From the NCBI RefSeq assembly GCF_005250615.1, contig NZ_SULM01000002.1, positions 1 to 64,000 of the forward strand: 64,000 nt of DNA, written 5' to 3'. The notes beneath the pieces are model-generated. The model ran no database searches, was not told where the DNA came from, and saw only the letters and a program-made list of their open reading frames with translations. Of the stretch, positions 54,830 through 63,276 are shown in pieces; within the stretch, counting starts at the first letter, position 1, and every line of letters starts with the position of its first letter. This stretch comes from Pseudomonas rhizoryzae. GTDB lineage: Bacteria; Pseudomonadota; Gammaproteobacteria; Pseudomonadales; Pseudomonadaceae. The position numbers and the translations under genes were made by a program.

Positions 54830-54898
54830 CTAGCGGGTGACCGACTCCAGCCACATCAGGCCCTGCCTGATCGAAAGGTCCCGCTCGGACATCGACAT
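54830..54898 (-). pseudogene. Probable ilvE deletion relic (22 codons)
   Basis: On the minus strand AGGAGAG lies five bases before an ATG that opens a 22-codon frame beginning MSMSERD and ending WLESVTR, then TAG. P. aeruginosa IlvE begins MSMADRD and ilvE lies at exactly this place between glnE and waaF; IlvE ends with a W-L-x-x-V-like tail. So this looks like the ribosome-binding site and first codons of ilvE fused in frame to its last codons by a large internal deletion. It could instead be a real leader peptide of waaF. The match is short; confidence is moderate. Confidence 0.55.
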
Positions 54899-54926
54899 CT
54901 TGACTCTCCTTACTAATAGCGGCCTA

Positions 54927-55068
54927 AGAGCCTGTTCAAAGGCTGCTGCGCGTCGGCCAAACTGCGTTGAAAAGGGCTTCGGAATGCTCATTTACCACTC
55001 GTAAACTCCGCTTCCTCAGCCCTTTTCGCCTTGTCTGTCTCTAGCTCGCGAGACTTTGAACAGGCTCT
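54927..55068. repeat. Palindromic TA-flanked element C (142 bp)
   Basis: Terminal inverted repeats AGAGCCTGTTCAAAG (54927-54941) and complement (55054-55068). The inner 10-bp stem GAAAAGGGCT (54969-54978, complement 55018-55027) surrounds a 38-base core (54980-55017) that is identical to the core of element B except one base. TA is on both sides. The right-hand TA with the adjoining element base is the TAG stop of glnE on the minus strand. Confidence 0.9.
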
Positions 55069-58027
55069 AAAGAGTAGCCGGATTGCCAGACGGTGCGTCC
55101 AACCCCAGGCCGTGCCAGATGCGGCGCACTTCGTCGCGCTCGGCGAGAAAGCCATCGGCCGGCACCTTGCCCGGCTGTTTCTGCAAGACCAGGCGGTGCA
55201 TCGCGGCGCGGTAGACCTTGTAGGCTTCGCGCAGGGCGATGGCGTCCGTGGCCGGTAACAGACCGACCGCTTCGAGGGATTCCAGGATGCGGATATTGTC
55301 GGGAAAACGCAGCAATTCGGGGTGCTGCCACGACCAGGCCAGAACGGCGTATTGGACCATAAATTCGATATCGACGATACCGCCGGCATCCTGCTTGAGG
55401 TCGAACAGCAGCTCCGGCCGGCGCGCGTTCGGCCCCAGGCCACCGGCGGTGACCGCGGTACCGAGGTTATCGAGCATCTTGTCGCGCATGCTGGCCACCT
55501 CGGCCCGCAGCGTCGCCAGCTCCCGCTGCCGCCCCAGGATCCGCGCCCGCACGGCGTCGAAGCGCTCGCCCAGCCGCGGGCAACCCGCCACTACCCGCGC
55601 CCGCACCAGGGCCTGGTGCTCCCAGGTCCAGGCCTCGCTGCCCTGGTAGCGCTCGAAGGCCTCCAACGAGCTGACCAGCAGCCCCGCCGCGCCGGACGGC
55701 CGCAGGCGCATGTCCACCTCATAGAGAGTACCCACCGGAGTGGTGGTGGTGAGCAGATGGATGATGCGTTGGCCAAGTCTATTGAAGAACTGGGCGCCAT
55801 CCAGGGGCTTGGCGCCATCGGTCTCGGCCAGGGGATCGGCATCGTGGATGAACACCAGGTCGAGGTCCGAGCCATGGCCCAGTTCGATACCACCGACCTT
55901 GCCGTAGCCGACGATGATGAAGTCCGGCTGGCAGGGCGAGCCATCGCGGCGCTGGGGGGTGCCGTGGCGCTGCACCAGTTGGCGCCAGGCCAGGCCGAAC
56001 ACCTCGGCGAGGATCACCTCGGCCAGCCAGGTAAGGTAGTCGCTCACCTTCATCAAGGGCAGGCTGCCGACGATCTCCGCCGCCGCCACCCGCAGGCTAT
56101 GGGCGCGCTTGAAGTGGCGCAGCACGTCCATCTGCTGCTCCAGGTCTTCTTCGGGCAGGCGCATCAGCCGCTCGCGCAACTCGGCGGCCAGCTCCGGCTT
56201 CTGCGGCGGATTGTAGAGCCGGCCTTCGTTGAGCAACTCATCGAGCAGCGCCGGATAGCGGGCGATCTGCTCGGCTACCCAGGCGCTGGCGCCGCAGAGT
56301 TCCAACAGCCGCGCCAACGCTGGCGGATTCTCGCTGAGCAGGACCAGATAGGCGGAGCGCCGCGCCACCGCCTCCACCAGCGGCAAAACCCGCTCCAGCG
56401 CCCGGTCGGGCTGCTCGTCGACGCTCACCGCATCCAGCAGGCGCGGCATGAAGGCATCCAGCCGTTCGCGACCGGCGCGCTGCATGGCCCGCACCTGGCC
56501 ACTGGCGCGCAACTGCGCCAGCAACTCCAGCGCCTGCTCCGGTGCCTGGAAACCGGCCTTGCGCAAACGCGCCAGGCTTTCCTCGGGGTCGAGCAGGTCT
56601 TCCCAGAGCGGCAGCCAGCTATCTTCCAGTTCCGCGCTCTGGGCTTCCTCCTCGGGATCGGCGATGGTCTGCTGGAAGTGCCAATCGACGCGCGTACGCC
56701 AGCCGTCGAGCGCCGCATAGAATTCGTCCCAATCGGCGTAGCCCATCAGGAAAGCCACTCGCGCCCGGTTCTGGGGGTCCACCGGCAGGGTCTGGGTCTG
56801 CTGATCGGCGATGGCCTGCAAGGCATGCTCGACATAACGCAGGAAACCATAGCCTTCGCGCAACTCAGCTTCGGCCGACGCCGGTAGATAGCCGCGCTCG
56901 CGCAAGCTGGTCAGCACCTTGAGCAGCGGTCGCTGCTGCAGCACCGGATCACGCCCGCCATGGATCAGCTGATAGGCCTGGGCGATGAACTCCACCTCAC
57001 GGATACCCCCCGCGCCCAGCTTGACGTTATCGGTCATGCCGCGCCGCCGTACCTCCTGCCGGATCAGCTGCTTCATGCTGCGCAAGGCTTCGATGGCGGA
57101 GAAATCCAGGTAGCGCCGATAGACGAAGGGCCGCAACAGGGTCAGCAATTCGGCGCCGCCGGCCTGGTCACCACCGACCACCCGCGCCTTGATCATGGCG
57201 TAGCGCTCCCAGTCGCGCCCCTGGTCCTGGTAATAGAGCTCCATGGCCGCGAAGCTCAGCACCAGGGCACCGGCGCTGCCATAGGGGCGCAGACGCATGT
57301 CGACGCGGAAGACGAAGCCGTCCACGGTGACGGCGTCCAGCGCCTTGATCAGCCGCTGGCCGAGCCGGGTGAAGAATTCCTGGTTGTCCTGTTCGCGCCG
57401 CGCCCCGCGCGTCTCGCCCGCCTCGCCATAGGCGAAGATCAGGTCGATGTCGGACGACAGATTGAGTTCGCCCGCCCCCAGCTTGCCCATGCCCAGCACC
57501 ACCAGTTGCTGCGGCTCGCCACTGTATTTCCCGGTCGGCACGCCGAACTGGGCGCACTGCTGGGCGTACAGCCAGGCGCAGGCCTGGTCGATGCAGGCAT
57601 CGGCCAGGTCGCTGAGGTCGCGGCAGGTTTCCACCAGGTCGGCCTGGCGAGTCAGGTCGCGCCAGACGATGCGCACCTGCTGCAGCATGCGGAAGCGCCG
57701 CAAGCGCCGTCCCAACTCGGCTTCGTCCGGGCAGTCCGCCAGCACCTCGCGCAGCCGCTGCGCCAGCTCGCCCGGCGCCAGCGCCTGGTGCAGGACACCG
57801 CTGTCGACCAGTGCCAGGCAGGGCTCGGGCAGGCGACAGAATTGCTCGACGACGAAATCACTGAGCGCAGCCACCCGCCGCCATTCCGCACGCAACGGCG
57901 CGGACCACTGCGCATGCCGAGCGGCGGCGGTCGACTCGCCGGCCAGCGCTTCGCCCAGGCGGCGTTCGGCGAGGTCGGCACAGGCGACGAGAGTAGGAGG
58001 CAGATCGGGACGAAGAGGCGGTATCAT
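55067..58027 (-). CDS. glnE: Glutamine synthetase adenylyltransferase/deadenylase GlnE
   Basis: GlnE modifies glutamine synthetase by adding or removing AMP according to PII state. The 986-residue product has two nucleotidyltransferase units: the N-terminal (deadenylase) one with LGMGKLGAGELNLSSDIDLIFAYG (parts LGMGKLGAGELNL, SSDIDLIFAYGEAG) and the C-terminal (adenylylation) one with VGYGKVGGIELGHGSDLDLVFIHD (parts VGYGKVGGIELG, HGSDLDLVFIHDAD). A GlnD-like helical linker lies between. ATG at 58027 gives the family length; the frame is open to 58177 without conserved residues. The TAG stop is formed with element C. Confidence 0.96.
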   Translation of the reverse strand: MIPPLRPDLPPTLVACADLAERRLGEALAGESTAAARHAQWSAPLRAEWRRVAALSDFVVEQFCRLPEPCLALVDSGVLHQALAPGELAQRLREVLADCPDEAELGRRLRRFRMLQQVRIVWRDLTRQADLVETCRDLSDLADACIDQACAWLYAQQCAQFGVPTGKYSGEPQQLVVLGMGKLGAGELNLSSDIDLIFAYGEAGETRGARREQDNQEFFTRLGQRLIKALDAVTVDGFVFRVDMRLRPYGSAGALVLSFAAMELYYQDQGRDWERYAMIKARVVGGDQAGGAELLTLLRPFVYRRYLDFSAIEALRSMKQLIRQEVRRRGMTDNVKLGAGGIREVEFIAQAYQLIHGGRDPVLQQRPLLKVLTSLRERGYLPASAEAELREGYGFLRYVEHALQAIADQQTQTLPVDPQNRARVAFLMGYADWDEFYAALDGWRTRVDWHFQQTIADPEEEAQSAELEDSWLPLWEDLLDPEESLARLRKAGFQAPEQALELLAQLRASGQVRAMQRAGRERLDAFMPRLLDAVSVDEQPDRALERVLPLVEAVARRSAYLVLLSENPPALARLLELCGASAWVAEQIARYPALLDELLNEGRLYNPPQKPELAAELRERLMRLPEEDLEQQMDVLRHFKRAHSLRVAAAEIVGSLPLMKVSDYLTWLAEVILAEVFGLAWRQLVQRHGTPQRRDGSPCQPDFIIVGYGKVGGIELGHGSDLDLVFIHDADPLAETDGAKPLDGAQFFNRLGQRIIHLLTTTTPVGTLYEVDMRLRPSGAAGLLVSSLEAFERYQGSEAWTWEHQALVRARVVAGCPRLGERFDAVRARILGRQRELATLRAEVASMRDKMLDNLGTAVTAGGLGPNARRPELLFDLKQDAGGIVDIEFMVQYAVLAWSWQHPELLRFPDNIRILESLEAVGLLPATDAIALREAYKVYRAAMHRLVLQKQPGKVPADGFLAERDEVRRIWHGLGLDAPSGNPATL

Positions 58028-58169
58028 GGGCAGCCCTGCGCAAAGACAGTCGAACTTCACCACCCCTGCTACGCCGCCGATTCCAGAGACATTCCGACGG
58101 ACCACCCGGTCCGAGCGGGAACCGTTTTCCTGTCCGCGGTTCGGAGTTCGCGAGCCCTGGAGTAGAGCG

Positions 58170-58245
58170 TTCGACAAACGTCGAATTGTTTTTTATCCAT
58201 TTCAGCTCGGAGCTGAAACGGAATTGAATTTGTAGTAAAACTACA
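58170..58245. promoter_or_regulatory. Three successive palindromes upstream of aceE
   Basis: TTCGAC-AAAC-GTCGAA (58170-58185), TTTCAGCTC-G-GAGCTGAAA (58200-58218) and TGTAGT-AAA-ACTACA (58231-58245) lie within 76 bases in the 329-base glnE-aceE gap. Each is perfect in its arms. They are candidates for operators of pyruvate dehydrogenase control; from memory, the KDPG-responsive regulator RccR controls aceE in pseudomonads and recognises TGTAGT/ACTACA half-sites, which fits the third palindrome. No gene is visible in the gap. Confidence 0.5.
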
Positions 58246-58356
58246 CGCCGATCGGAACCGTCCGGTCATAAATCCAAGAATTTTCGCTGCCCCCAAGAGG
58301 CCGGCGGCGACCCTGAGGCGACCGATTCTGGAAGCCTTTCCGCCCTGGAGCAAGCC

Positions 58357-60999
58357 ATGCAAGATCTCGATCCCGTCGAAACCCAGGAATGGCTGGACGC
58401 CCTGGAGTCCGTCCTCGACCACGAAGGCGAGGAGCGCGTTCATTATCTGATGACCCGCATGGGCGAACTGGCCACCCGCAGTGGTACCCAGCTGCCCTAC
58501 TCCATCACCACCCCCTATCGCAACACCATTCCAGTGACCAAGGAAGCCCATATGCCGGGCGACCTGTTCATGGAGCGCCGTATCCGCTCGCTGGTCCGCT
58601 GGAATGCCCTGGCGATGGTCATGCGCGCCAACCTCAAGGATCCGGATCTGGGTGGCCACATCTCCACCTTCGCCTCCAGCGCCACCCTCTATGACATCGG
58701 CTTCAACTATTTCTGGAAAGCGCCCAACGAAGAGCACGGCGGCGACCTGATCTACTATCAGGGCCATGCCTCCCCCGGCGTCTATGCCCGTGCCTTCCTG
58801 GAAGGCCGCCTCTCCGAAGACCAGATGAACAACTTCCGCCAGGAAGTGGACGGCAAGGGCCTGTCGAGCTACCCGCACCCGCACCTGATGCCCGACTTCT
58901 GGCAGTTCCCGACCGTCTCCATGGGTCTGGGCCCCATCACCGCCATCTACCAGGCCCGCTTCATGAAGTACCTGGAGAACCGCGGCTACATTCCCGCCGG
59001 CAAGCAGAAGGTCTGGTGCTTCATCGGCGACGGCGAGTGCGACGAGCCGGAAACCCTGGGTGCCATTTCCCTGGCCGGCCGCGAGAACCTCGACAACCTG
59101 ATCTTCGTCATCAACTGCAACCTGCAGCGCCTCGACGGCCCGGTACGCGGCAACGGCAAGATCGTCCAGGAGCTGGAAGGCATCTTCCGCGGCGCCGACT
59201 GGAACGTCACCAAGGTCCTCTGGGGCCGCATGTGGGATCCGCTGTTCGCCCGCGACACCGAAGGCCGCATGCAGCAGCGCATGGACGCCGTGGTCGATGG
59301 TGAATATCAGAACTACAAGGCCAAGGACGGTGCCTACGTGCGCAAGCACTTCTTCGGCGCCAATCCCGAGCTGCTCAAGATGGTCGAGGACCTGTCCGAC
59401 GACGAGATCTGGAAGCTCAACCGTGGCGGCCACGACCCCTACAAGGTCTATGCGGCCTACCACCAGGCGGTCAACCACAAGGGCCAGCCCACCGTCATCC
59501 TGGCCAAGACCATCAAGGGCTACGGCACCGGTGCGGGCGAAGCCAAGAACACCGCGCACAACACCAAGAAGGTCGACGTGGACTCGCTGAAGAAATTCCG
59601 CGACCGCTTCGATATCCCGCTGAACGACTCCCAGCTCAGCGAGCTGCCCTTCTATCGTCCGGCCGACGACAGCGCCGAGATGAAGTACCTGATGAGCCGC
59701 CGCGAGGCCCTGGGCGGTCACCTGCCCCAGCGTCGCGCCCGCAGCATCAGCATCCCCACCCCGCCGCTGGATACCCTGAAGGCGGTGCTGGACGGCTCCG
59801 GCGATCGCGAGATCTCCACCACCATGGCCTTCGGCCGCATCCTGTCGCAACTGGTCAAGGACAAGGACCTGGGCAAGCGCATCGTGCCCATCCTCGCCGA
59901 CGAGGCCCGTACCTTCGGCATGGAAGGCATGTTCCGCCAGCTGGGCATCTACTCGCCCCACGGCCAGCTCTATGAGCCGGTCGATCGCGACCAGGTGATG
60001 TACTACCGCGAAGAGAAGGACGGCCAGATCCTCCAGGAAGGCCTCAACGAGGCGGGCGCCATGTCCTCCTTCATCGCCGCCGGTACCGCCTACAGCAACT
60101 ACAACCAGCCGATGCTGCCGGTCTACATCTTCTATTCGATGTTCGGCTTCCAGCGGATCGGCGACCTGGCCTGGGCGGCGGGCGATGCCCAGACCCGCGG
60201 CTTCCTGCTCGGCGGCACCTCCGGCCGGACTACCCTGAACGGTGAAGGCCTGCAGCACGAGGACGGTCACAGCCACATTCTGGCCGGCACCATCCCCAAC
60301 TGCCGCAGCTACGATCCCACCTATGCCTACGAGCTGGCGGTGATCATGCGCGAAGGCATCCATCAGATGATGGAACTGCAGCAGAGCGTCTTCTACTACA
60401 TCACCGTGATGAACGAGAACTACCAGCAGCCGGCCATGCCCGAGGGTGTCGAGGAAGGCATCATCAAGGGCATGTACCTGCTGGAAGAAGAAAAGGGCGA
60501 CTTCAAGCACCGCGTCCAGCTGCTGGGCTCGGGCACCATCCTCAACGAGGTCCGCGCCGCCGCGAGCCTGTTGCGCGAGATGGGCGTCGGCGCCGACATC
60601 TGGAGCGTCACCAGCTTCAACGAACTGCGCCGTGAAGGCCTGGCCGTGGATCGCTGGAACCGCCTGCACCCGCTGGAAGAGCGCCGCCTGACCTACGTCG
60701 AGCAGTGCCTGGGCGAGCGCCAGGGTCCGGTCATCGCCTCCACCGACTACATGAAGCTGTTCGCCGACCAGATCCGCCAGTGGGTCCCCACCGAATTCCA
60801 GGTGCTGGGTACCGATGGCTTCGGTCGCAGCGACAGCCGCAAGAAGCTGCGTGATCACTTCGAGGTCGACCGTCGCTGGGTCGCCGTCGCCGCTCTGCAG
60901 GCGCTGGCCAACCAAGGCAAGCTCGAACGCAAGGTCGTGGCCGACGCCATCACCAAGTTCGGCATCGACACCGAGAAGCGCAATCCCCTGGATTGCTGA
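58357..60999 (+). CDS. aceE: Pyruvate dehydrogenase E1 component AceE
   Basis: The homodimeric E1 decarboxylates pyruvate with thiamine diphosphate and passes the acetyl group to E2 lipoyl domains. The 880-residue product has the TPP motif IGDGECDEPETLGAISLAGREN (parts IGDGECDEPETL, GAISLAGREN), NLIFVINCNLQRLDGPVRGNG (parts NLIFVINCNLQ, RLDGPVRGNGK), GTSGRTTLNGEGLQHEDGHS (a conserved loop), and length normal for the E. coli-type E1. ATG at 58357 has GGAGCAAG upstream. aceF follows after 28 bases. Confidence 0.97.
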   Translation: MQDLDPVETQEWLDALESVLDHEGEERVHYLMTRMGELATRSGTQLPYSITTPYRNTIPVTKEAHMPGDLFMERRIRSLVRWNALAMVMRANLKDPDLGGHISTFASSATLYDIGFNYFWKAPNEEHGGDLIYYQGHASPGVYARAFLEGRLSEDQMNNFRQEVDGKGLSSYPHPHLMPDFWQFPTVSMGLGPITAIYQARFMKYLENRGYIPAGKQKVWCFIGDGECDEPETLGAISLAGRENLDNLIFVINCNLQRLDGPVRGNGKIVQELEGIFRGADWNVTKVLWGRMWDPLFARDTEGRMQQRMDAVVDGEYQNYKAKDGAYVRKHFFGANPELLKMVEDLSDDEIWKLNRGGHDPYKVYAAYHQAVNHKGQPTVILAKTIKGYGTGAGEAKNTAHNTKKVDVDSLKKFRDRFDIPLNDSQLSELPFYRPADDSAEMKYLMSRREALGGHLPQRRARSISIPTPPLDTLKAVLDGSGDREISTTMAFGRILSQLVKDKDLGKRIVPILADEARTFGMEGMFRQLGIYSPHGQLYEPVDRDQVMYYREEKDGQILQEGLNEAGAMSSFIAAGTAYSNYNQPMLPVYIFYSMFGFQRIGDLAWAAGDAQTRGFLLGGTSGRTTLNGEGLQHEDGHSHILAGTIPNCRSYDPTYAYELAVIMREGIHQMMELQQSVFYYITVMNENYQQPAMPEGVEEGIIKGMYLLEEEKGDFKHRVQLLGSGTILNEVRAAASLLREMGVGADIWSVTSFNELRREGLAVDRWNRLHPLEERRLTYVEQCLGERQGPVIASTDYMKLFADQIRQWVPTEFQVLGTDGFGRSDSRKKLRDHFEVDRRWVAVAALQALANQGKLERKVVADAITKFGIDTEKRNPLDC

Positions 61000-61027
61000 T
61001 GCGGCACACGGATAAGAGGAAACAATT

Positions 61028-63013
61028 GTGAGCGAGACCATCCGCGTACCCGACATCGGCAGTGGCGACGGCGAAGTCATCGAACTGCTGGTGAAGGTCG
61101 GCGATACCGTCGAGGCCGAACAGAGCCTGGTGGTGCTGGAGTCCGACAAGGCCAGCATGGAGATCCCGGCCCCCAAGGCCGGCAAGATCGCCGCCCTGCA
61201 CATCAAGGTCGGCGACACCCTCAAGACCGGTGATCTGCTGATCGACCTGGAAGGCGAGGACGCTGCCGCCGGTAGCGAACCCGCCGCCGAACCCAAGGCC
61301 GAGTCCAAGCAGACCCAGGTCGAGGAAAGCGAAACCCCGACGCCGGCCGGCGACGAGGACGCCTCGGCGTCCGCCGGTGAAGGCGAGTCCCAGGAAATTC
61401 ACGTTCCGGACATCGGCTCCAGCGGCAAGGCCAGCATCATCGAGGTGGCGGTCAAGCCCGGCGACACCATCGCCGCCGAGCAGACGCTGATCACCCTGGA
61501 ATCCGACAAGGCCAGCATGGAAATCCCCTCCCCCGCCGCGGGCGTGGTGGAGAGCGTTTCCGTCAAGGTCGGCGACGAAGTGGGCACCGGCGATCTGATC
61601 CTGGTGCTCAAGGGCGCCGCCAATGCCAAGCCGAGCAAGAGCGTGGAGTCCAAGGCCGGTGACAAGCCCGCCAAGGAAGCCGCCGAGCCCGAGCTGCACG
61701 AGGCAGCCGCCGCCGAGCCGGCCGGTGAATCGGTCGAGGAGATCAAGGTCCCCGACATCGGCTCCACCGGCAGCGCCAACGTCATCGAGGTGCTGGTCAA
61801 GGCCGGTGACCAGGTCAAGGCCGAGCAGTCGCTGATCGTGCTGGAGTCCGACAAGGCCAGCATGGAAATCCCGGCGCCCAAGGCGGGCGTGGTGGAAAGC
61901 GTCGCCATCAAGGTCAACGACCAGGCCAAGACCGGCGATCTGATCCTGACCCTGAAGGTGGCCGGTGCCGCGCCCAAGCAGGCGGCCAAGCCGGCTGCCG
62001 GCAACGCTGCTAGCGCCCCGGCGCCCGCGCAGAAAGCCGCGGCTCCGGCCAAGGCCGCCGCTCCCGCCAGCGCGCCTGCCGCCGGCAAGGGCAAGAAGGT
62101 CCATGCCGGCCCGGCGGTGCGCATGGTCGCTCGCGAATTCGGCGTCGACCTGGGCGAGGTCACCCCGACCGGTCCCAAGGGCCGCATCCTCAAGGAAGAC
62201 GTCCAGACCTACGTCAAGGATCAGTTGCAGAAGAGCAAGGCGGCACCGGCCGCGGCTGCAGGTGCTACCGGTGGCGCCGGCATCCCGCCGATCCCCACCG
62301 TGGACTTCAGCAAGTTCGGCGAGATCGAAGAGGTGCCGATGACGCGCCTCATGCAGGTCGGTGCCAACAACCTGCATCGCAGCTGGTTGAACGTGCCCCA
62401 CGTCACCCAGTTCGACCAGTCCGACGTGACCGATCTGGAAGCCTTCCGCGTCGGCCAGAAAGCCGTGGCGGAAAAGGCCGGCGTCAAGCTGACCATCCTG
62501 CCGTTCCTGCTCAAGGCCTGCGCCCATGTGCTCAAGGAACTGCCGGACTTCAACGCCTCCCTGGCCCCCAGCGGCAAGGCGGTGATCCGCAAGAAGTACG
62601 TGCACATTGGCTTCGCCGTGGACACCCCGGACGGTCTGCTGGTGCCGGTCATCCGCAACGTCGACCAGAAGAGCCTCCTGCAACTCGCCGCCGAAGCCGC
62701 CCAACTGGCGGAAAAGGCGCGGACCAAGAAGCTCAGCGGCGACGACATGCAGGGTGCCTGCTTCACCATCTCCAGCCTGGGTCACATCGGCGGCACCGGC
62801 TTCACGCCGATCGTCAATGCCCCGGAAGTGGCGATCCTCGGCGTGTCCAAGGCCAGCATGCAGCCGGTCTGGGACGGCAAGGCCTTCCAGCCGCGCTTGA
62901 TGCTGCCGCTGTCGCTGTCCTACGATCACCGCGTGATCAACGGGGCTGCCGCCGCGCGCTTCACCAAGCGTCTGGGTGATCTGCTGGCGGAGATCCGCGG
63001 CCTGCTGCTGTAA
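61028..63013 (+). CDS. aceF: Pyruvate dehydrogenase E2 component AceF (three lipoyl domains)
   Basis: Dihydrolipoyl acetyltransferase core of the pyruvate dehydrogenase complex. The 661-residue product has three lipoyl domains, each with ESDKASMEIP: lipoyl lysines at about residues 41, 161 and 276. Ala/Pro/Lys-rich linkers separate them. An E3-binding domain (about 356-395, AGPAVRMVAREFGVDLGEV) and the catalytic domain (about 420-661) with SYDHRVINGAAAARF follow; the motif is HRxxNG as usual in pseudomonads rather than HRxxDG. The start is GTG at 61028 with AGAGG upstream. Confidence 0.96.
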   Translation: MSETIRVPDIGSGDGEVIELLVKVGDTVEAEQSLVVLESDKASMEIPAPKAGKIAALHIKVGDTLKTGDLLIDLEGEDAAAGSEPAAEPKAESKQTQVEESETPTPAGDEDASASAGEGESQEIHVPDIGSSGKASIIEVAVKPGDTIAAEQTLITLESDKASMEIPSPAAGVVESVSVKVGDEVGTGDLILVLKGAANAKPSKSVESKAGDKPAKEAAEPELHEAAAAEPAGESVEEIKVPDIGSTGSANVIEVLVKAGDQVKAEQSLIVLESDKASMEIPAPKAGVVESVAIKVNDQAKTGDLILTLKVAGAAPKQAAKPAAGNAASAPAPAQKAAAPAKAAAPASAPAAGKGKKVHAGPAVRMVAREFGVDLGEVTPTGPKGRILKEDVQTYVKDQLQKSKAAPAAAAGATGGAGIPPIPTVDFSKFGEIEEVPMTRLMQVGANNLHRSWLNVPHVTQFDQSDVTDLEAFRVGQKAVAEKAGVKLTILPFLLKACAHVLKELPDFNASLAPSGKAVIRKKYVHIGFAVDTPDGLLVPVIRNVDQKSLLQLAAEAAQLAEKARTKKLSGDDMQGACFTISSLGHIGGTGFTPIVNAPEVAILGVSKASMQPVWDGKAFQPRLMLPLSLSYDHRVINGAAAARFTKRLGDLLAEIRGLLL

Positions 63014-63023
63014 GCCAAAAGAA

Positions 63024-63089
63024 GACGGCAGTCGACTCGACTGCCGTCTCCTGGCAAAAATAAGAAACCCCGCGTGAGCGGGGTTTCTG
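63024..63089 (+). terminator. Double hairpin terminator region of aceEF
   Basis: GACGGCAGTCGA (63024-63035) pairs with TCGACTGCCGTC (63037-63048), and AGAAACCCCGC (63063-63073) with GCGGGGTTTCT (63078-63088) around a GTGA loop. The second is a good terminator stem with a weak T-run after it. From 63090 to 63276 I see no gene. Confidence 0.75.
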
Positions 63090-63276
63090 TCTTATGGTCG
63101 AATGAAACGGTAGGATGGCCGTTCGGTCCCTACTTGTGTGCGCCAGGTCTCATCGGGCACCCTTAGAGGTCATCAGACATCGCTAGCGGCGGAAAGGAAA
63201 AAGGATTAATGATTTACCTCCCCTTTCCGATAACCCTAGGGTATCCATCCGTCGTCACAGGGACGCGAACACCCGC

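Noticed and set aside
58069-61308. 1079-codon open frame on the minus strand opposite aceE
   Set aside because: Antisense shadow of aceE with repetitive Val/Asp/Gly/His composition; aceE on the other strand is unmistakable.
61140-61870. Threefold near-identical segments in aceF as a tandem DNA repeat
   Set aside because: They encode the three lipoyl domains of E2; repetition is a property of the protein, not an independent element.
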